The notes under the pieces were generated by a model. The model saw nothing but the letters and a program-made list of their open reading frames with translations. It was not told the DNA's origin and did not search any database. 64,000 nt of DNA. Source: Flavobacteriales bacterium (GTDB lineage Bacteria; Bacteroidota; Bacteroidia; Flavobacteriales_F; PHOS-HE28). Shown here one piece after another: positions 26,803 to 36,500 of this stretch. Where the stretch lies: the NCBI GenBank assembly GCA_016719225.1, contig JADKAN010000002.1, positions 434,001-498,000 of the forward strand, in the 5' to 3' direction. The translations under genes were made by a program, and so were the position numbers. The stretch's first letter is position 1, and each line of letters opens with the position of its first letter.

Positions 26803-27747
26803 TTAGTGCTTCACAAAGGGAATGTTCCGCGCACCCTTTTCGCTCGTCATTCGCAACAGATAGGTGCCAACGGCCAGCCCGCTGATGTCCCAATTGCGCC
26901 AAGTGCTGCCTTGCACGCTCCAGTCCTCCAGATCCATTATTCGCTGACCGGCAAGGTTGAGCACTTCCATGTGCAACATGCGTTGGCCGTCACTGCTCAG
27001 GCGCAGGCCCAGCTGGTCGGTGGCCGGATTAGGGAAAAGCAGCACGTTCGAAACACCTGGCATTTCTTCTATGCCGATGAAAAAGGAGTATTCAGTGGTG
27101 ATCGGTACGCTCCATGTGCCGTTCATGCTGCTGAAGCGGACGGTAAAGAGATGATCTCCCGGCGTGGTGTTCATCGGTAGGTCGGCGATAAGGTCCACCA
27201 CCGCATTGGGGCCGATGGCATTGGTCACCCGGTCTTCAATAGCATCGTCGATCCAGTACTCGTAGCCATTCACCGCACCGGTGCCGCGCACAAAGGCCTG
27301 CGTCTTCGGCACGCTGTAGCCACCATCAGTTTCTTTGAACTGAAAGGTCACCCAGTTGAAGTTCCTGGTCAGGTTGCCCATGGCAAGGTCGTTGGCCAAG
27401 TTCAATGTTGCCGTTGCTGTTACCGCGGCAGTGACCAGCGTGGTGGGGTCATCGTTCAGCCAGTACCGATATCCGTTGACCAGTCCGTTGGTGCGCACGA
27501 AAATATTTGTGCGCGGAACCGACCAATTGCCATCACTGTCGCGCACCTGCATGGAGATCCGGTGGTAGCCCGGTGCCATGCTACCAGTAGGGAGCATGGT
27601 GTTCAGGACCAGTTCGTCCGAGGCGACCACGGTGGTCGAGATTCCACTGGCAACGTTATCATCAAACCAGTATCTGTACTTGTTGATCTGCTGTGCGCTT
27701 GCCAGTCCTGTGGAGAGCAGCAACGCGCTCATGAGCAAGGTTCTCAT
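26803..27747 (-). CDS. T9SS protein with three YWFDD repeats
   Basis: A 314-residue secreted protein: signal peptide (to SAQQ), three tandem repeats of about 69-70 residues beginning YRYWFDD (24-30), YRYWLNDD (93-100) and YEYWIDD (162-168), and a type A T9SS sorting domain (LFPNPATDQ to the end). Within each repeat a second landmark occurs about 45 residues later (NWSVP, GYSVP, TWSVP). The repeats look all-beta. I do not recognise a function. It starts 3 bp after the upstream beta-helix gene. The paralogue at 31654 has two repeats and the same 3-bp spacing to its own beta-helix neighbour. Confidence 0.85.
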   Translation of the reverse strand: MRTLLMSALLLSTGLASAQQINKYRYWFDDNVASGISTTVVASDELVLNTMLPTGSMAPGYHRISMQVRDSDGNWSVPRTNIFVRTNGLVNGYRYWLNDDPTTLVTAAVTATATLNLANDLAMGNLTRNFNWVTFQFKETDGGYSVPKTQAFVRGTGAVNGYEYWIDDAIEDRVTNAIGPNAVVDLIADLPMNTTPGDHLFTVRFSSMNGTWSVPITTEYSFFIGIEEMPGVSNVLLFPNPATDQLGLRLSSDGQRMLHMEVLNLAGQRIMDLEDWSVQGSTWRNWDISGLAVGTYLLRMTSEKGARNIPFVKH

Positions 27748-27750
27748 GGT

Positions 27751-28836
27751 TCAGTGTTGTTGTGCGGCCACGCGCAGGTTCACGGGCAGTTCGCCATTGC
27801 TATTGGTGGCGGGGGCAACGACAGCTTGCTTGTAATGAGGATTGAAGGGGATTGCTCCGACCTTGTAAGGCGAGGACGTACCGTAAATACCCACATCATT
27901 GCCGTCGTTACCATAGCTGATACCAGGGCTGCCGGGTGCCATGTGCAGGTCGTCGGAGTATTGGTACAGGTCATCTGTTTCCGCAACAAAGAAGGTGGAC
28001 GCATCCTGACCCAATACACTGTTGGTGATGGTTGCAACGCCGGTGTAGAACCAGTTGGTCGTGGCGGCGGACACCACATTGCTGATATTGCCGCCGGTGC
28101 AATCCAAGCAGAGGTAGTTTGGAGCGGTGCTGATACAATTGCGCACCGTGGCGAATTGGCAGTTGCCTAACAGGGCGTCCAGGAACACGCAATTCTCCAC
28201 CAAAAGGCTGCCACCGTTGAATTCATTGATCGCGTATACCCCGATATCATGGGCATCCACGATGCACCGGGTGAACACCGCGCCGCGTTTGTTCCCTTCC
28301 ACCTTACAACTGATATGGCATTCATCGAACGTGGTCATAAGTCCGGGCATGGACGTGCCATACGCGTTGAAAGCCAAGGAGACGCGGCCCTTGCTGAACC
28401 GGCAACGCTGGAACAGGATGTCGGTGACCTGGTCATCATCGCTGCTCGTTCCGTAGGAGATCAATGGAAAGTAGCCGGTAGGTGAATTGGCGAAGTAAAT
28501 GCCTGTGAAAGTGCTTCCCGAGGCCTCATTAGTGATGCTCAATTGGGCAGTGGAACCCTGCGTTACAAAAGACGTGGTACCGGTGGCCTGGGTGCTGTCC
28601 GGATGGATGCCCGCCCCGATAAAGTGCAGGGGCTTGTCCAATATGAGCCCGACTTCGATCGAAAAGGTGCCACCGCTGCAATAGAGCACATCGTTGGCTT
28701 GGGCACCCGCAATTGCACCTGCAAGGTCTGTGAATACCTGTGGAGCCCCGCTGCCCTGTACCACAATGCGTGGTAGTTCTGCGTTGGCGGTTGCGGCAAG
28801 TAGGCCGATAGAGAACAAGAGTGGAAGAGATCTCAT
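27751..28836 (-). CDS. Exported right-handed beta-helix-like protein, copy A
   Basis: A 361-residue exported protein with a signal peptide (to ATANAE). The pattern of short hydrophobic strands, Asn/Cys/Gly turns and phrases such as FQRCRFSKG, FDECHIS, FTRCIVDA and VENCVFLD at regular spacing is that of a parallel beta helix of pectate-lyase or NosD type. The opening LPRIVVQGSGAPQVFTD and the end LPVNLRVAAQQH are shared with copy B at 32416. No catalytic residues can be named, and there is no T9SS sorting domain; it may act with the adjacent sorting-domain protein. The ATG at 28836 gives the best signal peptide. Confidence 0.82.
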   Translation of the reverse strand: MRSLPLLFSIGLLAATANAELPRIVVQGSGAPQVFTDLAGAIAGAQANDVLYCSGGTFSIEVGLILDKPLHFIGAGIHPDSTQATGTTSFVTQGSTAQLSITNEASGSTFTGIYFANSPTGYFPLISYGTSSDDDQVTDILFQRCRFSKGRVSLAFNAYGTSMPGLMTTFDECHISCKVEGNKRGAVFTRCIVDAHDIGVYAINEFNGGSLLVENCVFLDALLGNCQFATVRNCISTAPNYLCLDCTGGNISNVVSAATTNWFYTGVATITNSVLGQDASTFFVAETDDLYQYSDDLHMAPGSPGISYGNDGNDVGIYGTSSPYKVGAIPFNPHYKQAVVAPATNSNGELPVNLRVAAQQH

Positions 28837-28978
28837 GGAAGGTGTTTTAGTTGTATCCTGCCCATACATCGGCAAGCAACTGAAAAGGTGAACGATCGGG
28901 CTGTTCTTAATTCGTCGCCCCGATGTTCCTCGACCATGCGCTACTTCACCCAGCCCACCCTGCGCTGGAACAGCTGCA

Positions 28979-30949
28979 CTATTCAGACCCCCAATGCACC
29001 TGCACCCCGCCGCTCACCCAGCGGCCAGGCAATTGCACGTTACCGCGGTCCACTTGGTCAGCGTCCAGCAGGTTGTATGCGCTCGCGAACAGGGTTATCC
29101 TGCCGAAGTCGTAGTCCACCCGCAGGTCCACGCGCAACGGGTCTGGATAGGCCATCGCCAAGCCTGTTTCTGCTTGTACGTAGGAGCCCATACGCTTACG
29201 CCACGAAAGGTTGACCTGTGCGCGGAGGTTCTTGTAGATCCGTTGCTGCCACCATGCAACGGCATTGTGCGTGAGGTGGTCCAGCACGTACAGCGAACGG
29301 AAGTCGAATGTGTTCTGGTCCGCCCATTGATAGGCATACATAGCGCCGCCACGGCCTTTTCCGCAGGCGAAGGTGGCTTCTGCCTCAATCCCGTTCAAGT
29401 CCACTTCGGTAAGGTTCGCCGCTTGCGTAATGGTGGAGCCGGGAAGTACCACCCAATCAATAAGGTCCCGTCCCTGTCGCCGCCAAAGACTGATCTTTAC
29501 AGGAATAGTCCCCAACTGCATGCGCTGGCCCAGTTCTACTTGGTCGGCATGTTCGGGACGCAGGTCCAAGCTGCCCACAGCGCCGCCACGGTTGTAGTAC
29601 AGGTCGGTCCATGTTGGAAAGCGGAATGCGCGGCCCACGGAGAAGTACGTGCTTTGCCCAGATTTCCAGCGGTAAACTGCATCCACGCCGGGTGCCCATT
29701 CGGGTGTGAAAGCGGAGTTGATGTTTAGCAATGCGCCTCCGTCCAAGGTCCACCGACCGTGCTCGTAACGATGGTCAAGCGTCAACGCCACATTCCGCCG
29801 CTCGTCCGCGCGGGTGAATGGATCGCGCTCTCCCGGTGCGAAGAGTGGTTCCGCCATGGGCTCGCCCAACACGTTGCTGTAGATGTGCTCCAAGCGCGCA
29901 TGTAAGTCGACCGCCGTGACGCCTGCTTTCCAATGGCGCTTTAGCTGTGCCTGCGCACCGGCCACATCGGTGCGGTGCCGGTTGTGGAAGGTGTAGAAAG
30001 CAGTGGGCCCGAAGCGCGCCGTATCAGCGTCGCCCCTGATAAAATATCCATTTTCAAAGCGGTAGTGGTCATCGCTTTCCCTGAAGAGTTCGAACAGGTC
30101 CGCATGCCGGCGGCCATATCCGCGCACGCTCCAGTCCCAATTGCCGCCGGTTTTCCGAAGGTCCGCACTGGCGTACAGCGTTCCGGTGATCTCCTGTTGG
30201 TCGGGATATAAGGAAGAGTAAAAATCCTGCGCACCGAACCGCTTGTGCAAATAGCCTGCTTGCACCCGGAGTACAGGTGCGCCGAAAGCATGCCGTAGCT
30301 CGAACTGTGCTCCTTCCTGGCCGTAGTCGCTGTTCTTTACCTGACCAGCGCTGCTGCCGTACATGGCAGCGACCCGCAGACCTGTCTTGCCGAGGAGCAC
30401 GTCCTGCATCACCCGCGCGTTGATCATTTCAAAGTCCCCGGCTTCGAGTGTGAAGATGCCACGGGTCTGGGTCGGCGGGCGGGTGATCAAATTCACCGCG
30501 CCACTGAACGCTCCGGCTCCGAAGGTCCGCGAGGCTCCGCCATAGAGAACTTCCACGCGTTCCGTGGCATCCACGGCGATCGGCAGGTCCATCAGGTGAT
30601 GTCCTGTTTGCGGATCGGCCATGGGGGTGCCGTCCACCAGGACCAACGCTTGGTCGTAGGTGCCTCCGCGGATGCTGAGGTCGGTCTGCACATCGAAAGG
30701 TCCCCGCTGGCGAACATCCACCAAGGTGGCCATGCGTAGTATCTCACTTAGTTCGGGTCTTGCAATACCGTGTAACGCGGCACTGTCCAATACCTGCAGG
30801 TGCCGCCCGATGCGTGGCAACGGGCTAGCGATCGGTGTGGCGGTAACGGTGACCGGCTGCAGTGTGGTGGTGTCCTGCTGCGCGGATACGGCGGAGGAAA
30901 GTAGAAGGAGCGCGAATAAAGGAATGCGGGGAATTGGTGGCTTAGGCAT
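28979..30949 (-). CDS. TonB-dependent receptor (BtuB/iron-complex type)
   Basis: A 656-residue outer-membrane receptor: signal peptide (to SAVSAQ), a TonB box near LQPVTVTATPI, a plug domain (DLSIRGGTYDQALVLVDGTPM and GAGAFSGAVNLITR) and a 22-strand barrel with FRFPTWTDLYYNRGG, ending in VSGGVQVHWGSE. It lacks the FRAP/NPDL heme signature and a carboxypeptidase-like N domain, and is close in length to vitamin B12 and siderophore receptors. No transport genes adjoin it; the substrate is unknown. It lies between the response regulator gene and the second beta-helix pair and may share their control. Confidence 0.88.
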   Translation of the reverse strand: MPKPPIPRIPLFALLLLSSAVSAQQDTTTLQPVTVTATPIASPLPRIGRHLQVLDSAALHGIARPELSEILRMATLVDVRQRGPFDVQTDLSIRGGTYDQALVLVDGTPMADPQTGHHLMDLPIAVDATERVEVLYGGASRTFGAGAFSGAVNLITRPPTQTRGIFTLEAGDFEMINARVMQDVLLGKTGLRVAAMYGSSAGQVKNSDYGQEGAQFELRHAFGAPVLRVQAGYLHKRFGAQDFYSSLYPDQQEITGTLYASADLRKTGGNWDWSVRGYGRRHADLFELFRESDDHYRFENGYFIRGDADTARFGPTAFYTFHNRHRTDVAGAQAQLKRHWKAGVTAVDLHARLEHIYSNVLGEPMAEPLFAPGERDPFTRADERRNVALTLDHRYEHGRWTLDGGALLNINSAFTPEWAPGVDAVYRWKSGQSTYFSVGRAFRFPTWTDLYYNRGGAVGSLDLRPEHADQVELGQRMQLGTIPVKISLWRRQGRDLIDWVVLPGSTITQAANLTEVDLNGIEAEATFACGKGRGGAMYAYQWADQNTFDFRSLYVLDHLTHNAVAWWQQRIYKNLRAQVNLSWRKRMGSYVQAETGLAMAYPDPLRVDLRVDYDFGRITLFASAYNLLDADQVDRGNVQLPGRWVSGGVQVHWGSE

Positions 30950-30957
30950 GCAGGCGG

Positions 30958-30965
30958 CAAAGTAA
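30958..30965 (-). promoter_or_regulatory. Candidate -7 box of the TonB receptor gene
   Basis: The minus strand reads TTACTTTG, 7 of 8 positions of TAnnTTTG, 8 nt from the receptor ATG at 30949. It suggests the receptor may have its own promoter as well as read-through from the regulator gene. Confidence 0.35.
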
Positions 30966-30990
30966 GCACCGGAGGGGCTTCCAGAAGCGC

Positions 30991-31635
30991 TTATACCAAG
31001 CCGTCCTTTATCGCGCGGCTCACGGCTTCGGTATTGCTGGCCACGTGCAGTTTTTCGTAGATGTGGCGGATGTGGCTCCCCACGGTATGGTGGCTGATCT
31101 GCAGGTCGTCCGCGATCATCTTGTAGCTGCGGCCCTTCACCAGCAGGGTCAGGACGTCTTTTTCACGGTCGCTCAGGCCGGGGTCGGTAGAGGCTTGGGT
31201 GTGTTTGTCCGGTCTGCGGAAATGGTCCAGGACTTTGGCGGCAATGGCAGGCGTCATGGCCGACCCACCGGCATGAACGTCGCGGATGGCTTTCACCATG
31301 TCCTCCGTTCCGGCGGTCTTCAGGATGTACCCGCTGGCGCCTGCGCGGATCGCATCGAAGACCTTGGCTTCATCGTCGAAAACGGTCTGCATCAGGATCC
31401 GTGCTGTGGGATAACGTGCCTTAATGAGGCGAACGCCCTCGATCCCGTCCATGCCCGGCATCTGGATGTCCATTACGATAACATCGGGTTGGGCAGCGGA
31501 AATGTCCCGCATCACTTGGCTCAGGTCCGGATGCACCGCCACGCACACCATGTCCTCCTGTACGTCCACGAGCATGCGGAACATCTCCCGCAGGTCCTTA
31601 TTGTCGTCGAAAGCGATGACGCGGATTGCAGACAT
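30991..31635 (-). CDS. LuxR/NarL-family response regulator
   Basis: A 214-residue regulator. The receiver has acidic residues Asp10 and Asp11, phospho-acceptor Asp56 (VIVMDIQMPGMDG) and the expected Thr/Lys region (LMQTVFDDE; GYILKTA). The C-terminal GerE helix-turn-helix starts at LSDREKDVLTLLVKG with SHHTVGSHIRHIYEKL as the recognition part. It is the natural partner of the HisKA_3-type kinase at 33588, but two exported-protein genes lie between them. It begins 18 bases after the stop of the YWFDD gene at 31654, so it is probably transcribed with that pair. Confidence 0.94.
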   Translation of the reverse strand: MSAIRVIAFDDNKDLREMFRMLVDVQEDMVCVAVHPDLSQVMRDISAAQPDVIVMDIQMPGMDGIEGVRLIKARYPTARILMQTVFDDEAKVFDAIRAGASGYILKTAGTEDMVKAIRDVHAGGSAMTPAIAAKVLDHFRRPDKHTQASTDPGLSDREKDVLTLLVKGRSYKMIADDLQISHHTVGSHIRHIYEKLHVASNTEAVSRAIKDGLV

Positions 31636-31653
31636 GGGAGGAATGTACGTCGA

Positions 31654-32412
31654 TCAGCGCTTTATGAAGGGCATGCATTTCACACCGTTCCTGCCGATCA
31701 CTCGCAGTTGATAGACGCCCGGCGCGAAGTTGGATACATCGATGGCCCGGAAGGCCGATGCCGATATGGTCACGCGCTCAAGGCTCCGAACGCTGCGACC
31801 CGAGGCATCGATCACATCGTAGGTGAGGTCCACAGCGGTGCGCGCATCGAACCGCAGTTGCAACTGATCATCCGCAGGATCCGGCATCAGGACCACGTGT
31901 TCCAGACCCGGGATCTCAGCGATACCGACCGTCACATCGAAGGCTTGTGTAAGAGGCACGCTCCAATTGCCGATGGCATCGGTGCTGCGTAAGGTGATGG
32001 TATGTGGACCATCGCCAAGCAATGAAGCGTCGATCAGCGTGGTCACATTCAATACCTGTGTGGCGCTAACGCTCACGGTTTGCAAGGTGCTCACGTCATC
32101 GTCGAACCAGTATTCACGTGCTATCAGGTCCGCGGCGGTGAGCACGAAAGTGCGGGTGACAGGCGCGCCCCAATGTTCGTAGTTGTCCTTGAACTGTAGG
32201 GTGGCGAGGTGATAGCCTTTACCGAGCATTGAAGCATCGATGTTCGCGTTGAGTGTGAGGTCCTGCACAACGGGAACGGCGACCGTGGTAGCTCCGGTGG
32301 CAATGTCATCGAACCAGTAACGGTAACTGTTGATGGTCTGGGATCGGGAGACCAGCGGCGCGATGAGCACGAGTGCGAACAACGCGCGCCAGAGGTGTTT
32401 GAAGTTGCGCAT
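31654..32412 (-). CDS. T9SS protein with two YWFDD repeats
   Basis: A 252-residue secreted protein: signal peptide (to SRSQ), two tandem repeats of about 70 residues beginning YRYWFDD (30-36) and EYWFDD (100-105), each with a later landmark (HWGAPVTRTF, NWSVPLTQAF), and a C-terminal sorting-like domain (LMPDPADDQLQL to CMPFIKR). The end MPFIKR resembles IPFVKH of the three-repeat paralogue at 26803. It is one repeat shorter than that paralogue. The gene follows its beta-helix partner by 3 bp. Function unknown. Confidence 0.84.
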   Translation of the reverse strand: MRNFKHLWRALFALVLIAPLVSRSQTINSYRYWFDDIATGATTVAVPVVQDLTLNANIDASMLGKGYHLATLQFKDNYEHWGAPVTRTFVLTAADLIAREYWFDDDVSTLQTVSVSATQVLNVTTLIDASLLGDGPHTITLRSTDAIGNWSVPLTQAFDVTVGIAEIPGLEHVVLMPDPADDQLQLRFDARTAVDLTYDVIDASGRSVRSLERVTISASAFRAIDVSNFAPGVYQLRVIGRNGVKCMPFIKR

Positions 32413-32415
32413 GCT

Positions 32416-33453
32416 TCAATGCGATTGAGCGGCAACCTTGAAACTGACCGGCAATTGAAGAGCCCCGTTGGTGGCGGTGCCGATGTTCGCGAGCTGATAG
32501 TGCGGCGCGTAAGGCACCGCGCCCGGCTTGTAGGGCGAACTGCTGCCGTAAAGGCCCACATCGGTGCCATCGGTCGCCGCGTTATGCCCGGGGCTTCCAG
32601 AGGCCAGATGCATATCGTCAGTGAACTGGTAAGAGCCATCCGTTTCATTTACGAAGATCGAGTTCACTGTAAGACTGAACACATTGCCGGATCCGGTGCT
32701 GCCGGGAGGCATTTCGCTGGCAACGAAAAGGCAGTTATTGAAGTTGGAGGCTACACCGTAGAACGTGCCATAAAAAACGCAATCCTCGAACGTGCCTCCC
32801 GTCACGTAGTTGAGACCTCCGGTAGCGATGCACACGCAATGTTGCATGGTCAGGGGGCTGTTACTGCCGAAGTTGTACGGCGAGTAGGTGCCGCTGAAGA
32901 TGCAGCGCGTAAGGACAGCGGTACCTTCGGTCGGTGCCGAGTTGATGAAGATGCACTCGTCGAAGGTGGTGGATGACATGGCCGTTGTGCTTTCATAACT
33001 GAGCGTAAGGCCGGCCACGAAGGAGCAACGTTGGAAGATGATGCCGGTCGGGTCGTCATCATCGCCGCTGGTGCCGTACTGGAACGGCGAACTGGCACCG
33101 CCGAACGCGATACCTGTAAAGCTGCTGCCCGAGGCGGCGGTGGTCACGGTATATCGCACAGGTATACCGCTCCAGATCATCTGGATAGAAGTAACCCCGG
33201 TGATACCTGTGCTATCCGGGTGCATGCCCGCCCCCACGAAATGCAAGGGCTTGTCGAAGACAAGGTTGTCCGGAGCGTTGAAGGTCCCACCACTCAGGTA
33301 GATGTAGTCGTTCGATTGTGCTGCGTTGATGGCGGCGCTGGGTTCCGTGAAGACCTGCGGTGCACCATTGCCTTGCACAACGATCCGTGGAAGCTGTGCC
33401 GTTGTGGCGATCGCGATGGTTCCAAGGACCAATGAGGCAATGAGCTTTTTCAT
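32416..33453 (-). CDS. Exported right-handed beta-helix-like protein, copy B
   Basis: A 345-residue exported protein with a signal peptide (to TTAQ), paralogous to the protein at 27751. Shared landmarks are LPRIVVQG, then GAPQVFT, DKPLHF, then GAG.HPDST, and the closing LPV..KVAAQ.H. Repeated strand-turn units (FQRCSFVAG, FDECIFIN, LTRCIFSG, FEDCVFYG, FNNCLFVA) indicate a parallel beta helix. No sorting domain is present. The ATG at 33453 gives a good signal peptide. A possible -7 box (TTGCTTTG, minus strand, 33472-33479) lies 18 nt upstream. Confidence 0.82.
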   Translation of the reverse strand: MKKLIASLVLGTIAIATTAQLPRIVVQGNGAPQVFTEPSAAINAAQSNDYIYLSGGTFNAPDNLVFDKPLHFVGAGMHPDSTGITGVTSIQMIWSGIPVRYTVTTAASGSSFTGIAFGGASSPFQYGTSGDDDDPTGIIFQRCSFVAGLTLSYESTTAMSSTTFDECIFINSAPTEGTAVLTRCIFSGTYSPYNFGSNSPLTMQHCVCIATGGLNYVTGGTFEDCVFYGTFYGVASNFNNCLFVASEMPPGSTGSGNVFSLTVNSIFVNETDGSYQFTDDMHLASGSPGHNAATDGTDVGLYGSSSPYKPGAVPYAPHYQLANIGTATNGALQLPVSFKVAAQSH

Positions 33454-33471
33454 GCTGGCTGTATCTGGGTG

Positions 33472-33479
33472 CAAAGCAA
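33472..33479 (-). promoter_or_regulatory. Candidate -7 box of beta-helix copy B
   Basis: The minus strand reads TTGCTTTG, matching TAnnTTTG at 7 of 8 positions, 18 nt before the ATG at 33453, in the 134-bp gap after the kinase gene. Confidence 0.4.
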
Positions 33480-33587
33480 CAGGGGGCGCACACGCGCATC
33501 AATCGCGAATTCTCGTGAGGTGCAGGATCACAGAGTGCGATGGTGGACGCCCATTTCATTGGGTCAGTGCACATATGTCGTGGGCAT

Positions 33588-36500
33588 TCAGTCCCTCAAA
33601 CGGGCAAGATCCAATTGGACGGCGACTTCGGTCCCGGAACCGGGTGCGCTTAGAAGGTGAAGCACAGTGCCAAGCGTGGTCGCACGTCGTTGCATGCTTC
33701 CCAACCCGTGTCCATCGGGATGCAATGCCACGTCAAAACCCATACCATCGTCCTTCACCATAAGTGATAATCTGCTGTGGGCATAGGACAGATCGATCAC
33801 CACGCTCTGCGCCTCAGCGTACTTGCTCGCGTTATGCACTGCTTCTTTGTAGATCAACAGCAGTTCTTTACGGGCGTTCATCGGCAATTTCAATTCCTCG
33901 ACGCCACCGATCACCCTGAACGAAACCTCCACTCCTTTACTTTCCAGTAGCTCGTTGGCGATGCGGCGCATCCGTTTTACCAAGGCCTCACCTTGGTCGT
34001 TCTTCGGATCGATGGCCCACACGATATCGCTCATGCTACGCAGACTTTTACTACTGGTCTCACCGATGCGCGACAACAGTGCCTGCATACGTTGGTCCTC
34101 GCCGTTACCAAGTTGTTTGGCGAGCTGCGAGCCGATGGTGATGGCACTGAGGGAGGAGCCCACTTCGTCGTGCAGGTCACTTGCGATACGGTTCCGCACG
34201 AGCTGCAACTTCAGCTTTTGGTGGTAATTGTAGCGGGATGCGGCATAAGCGATCGCTCCCGCAAGTGCTGTAAGTGCCAAATAGAACCACCATCTCTGCC
34301 ACAGCGGCGCAGCCTTATCCACGATGGCCACTTCCACCGCTGGGCTCACCAAGCCGTTGGCTGATACCGTGCGCGCCAGGATCCGGTACTTTCCGGAAGG
34401 CAAGCTGGCGAAAACGATGCTGCCGCTTACATCGGTGAAGCGGGGTGCACTGTTCACGCCTTCGAGCTCCAACGTGTAGCGCAACGGCGACAATGGCACT
34501 AGTTCCAAGGCGCTCACCGATACCTGCAGCATGCCAGCCTGTGAACCCAAGTGCAGCACACCGCCGATCAGCTGCGAAAGAACGGTGGAATCGGCAAGGT
34601 CCAATGCGGTGAGGTAGGGCAGTGGAGGTGCCGCTGGGCTCTTTACCTTTTCGGGATCGAAGAGCTGCAAGGATCCGTTGGCGGTGAACGCGATGCGACC
34701 ATCGCCCAAGGTGCGGGTGCATGCAGGCGTGGCCGGGATGCCGGAGTTACCCTGCAGTGGGACCAGCGTCCACGTTGCGGAGGCCGTATCCAGGACGGCA
34801 AAGCAGCCCCGAGCGGCACACCAAAGCCTGCCGATCCGGTCCAAGGCCATTCCGAATACACTGTTGCCTGCGGGTTCCGGCAAGGGAAATGCGTGCATGG
34901 ACCGGCCGTCCCAGCGGGCCAAGCCACCGTTGCGCATGCCCACCCACAACGGGCCGCGCACAACGGCGAGCAACGCAGTGACGTCGTTCGCCGGAAGCGC
35001 GCCCTTTCCGGTATCCGCGAGGAAGGCGGTAAAGGTGTTCCTTGGCAATATCCTGTCCAGGTTCCAGCGATAAAGTCCGTAGGTGGTCCCTACCCAATAC
35101 TCGCCATTCCGGTCCCGCGCCAATGCATTGGTGAGGTTGTTGCCGATGCTGCCTTTTGCGGTCGGGTTGTTCACATACCATTCCAGTCGGCCCTTTTCCG
35201 GATCAAGCGTGGCGATCCCGTATCCCCGGACTCCCATCACCAACGCGGGCCGACCGTTCAATGTGTCGGAGAACATTCCCCGTATTTGGAAAAGCGAGGG
35301 CGGCTTCATGCCGGTCCTGTCCGCATCCCTTTCGCTTTCACAAGATCCACTGGAAGCGATCGGCCAAGGCGAAACAGCATTGTCAGTCGGGTTCCAGCTG
35401 AAGACCCCTTCTTCCGCCCCAAGAATGAAGTGGTCCCCCATTCGGACCACCCCGGTGGGCCGCAGTTTGACTGAGCCCAGCTCCAGTGGAATGTAGCGCA
35501 GGGGGCCATCCTTCTCCTTGCGGTAGAGCCCCGCGCTAGTGAAGATCAAGAGCTCCCCATCCGTGATTTCGGCAATACTGAAAGCATTGCTGCTCCGACC
35601 TTCCTCAGCGCCAACTCCCAGCGGGAAGCTATTCGCCCACCACCGTGCCGGCGCATGGACGCTAAGTCCGTTCCGCGTGCCCACCCAAAGCCGACCTTCC
35701 CGGTCCATCAACAAGGCCGTTACGCGGTCATCGCATAACGAATTGGCGTCACTCACGCTGTGCCGCAGCAGATCCTGTGCACCATGGCTCAGGTCGATAC
35801 GCAGCAAGCCACTGGAAGCCGTGCCCACAAGGAGTTCTTCACTGTCGGCCGCAAGGAGCGTCGTGCATTCATCCGGCATGGCCCATACCGTATCGTCACC
35901 TGAAGTAAGATCGCGTACATGCAGATCATGTTGCCATCCTCCGCCGAAGAGCCGGTTGCCGATCCGCACGGCATCAATGATCGTCTGGTCTTCCGGCAGT
36001 CCGAGGTTAAAAGCGGAACCCAGGATGGCTCCCGTCTTTTTCTCCACGAGCAATTGGCGGAACGTCAGTAAGAATCCGATCGCCAGCCGCCCATCGCCCA
36101 GATCGCTGATGAAATGGCACCAATCGTTGCCCGACACCGGTTTCAAGAGGCCATCTGAAGCGAGGATAGGTCCTTCACCTTTCCAATATCGACAATCCCC
36201 GGAGCGCTTATCCAAGAAGATCAACGGAGTGCGTTCAGCGCCGATCAACATGGTGCTGTCGTTTAGGTCGAAGAGGCAGGTGATGCGCACATTCGCGATC
36301 GAATGCGGGATCTTGGGATCCGGTTTGAACGTCCGGAGCAGCGTTCCCTGTGGATCGAAGCTGGCCAAGCCTCCTTCACGGGCGGCAGCCCATATCGTGC
36401 CCTTGCCATCCTGTACTATATCCACGATGTGTTCACCGGCCAGCCCGTCTCTTTTGTGCCAGACCCGCATGTGGTGGCCATCGTAGCGGTCAAGGCCATA

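Noticed and set aside
28837..28978. Terminator between the TonB receptor and beta-helix copy A
   Set aside because: Only a 6-bp stem (ATCGGG/CCCGAT) with a 16-nt loop and no T run is present.
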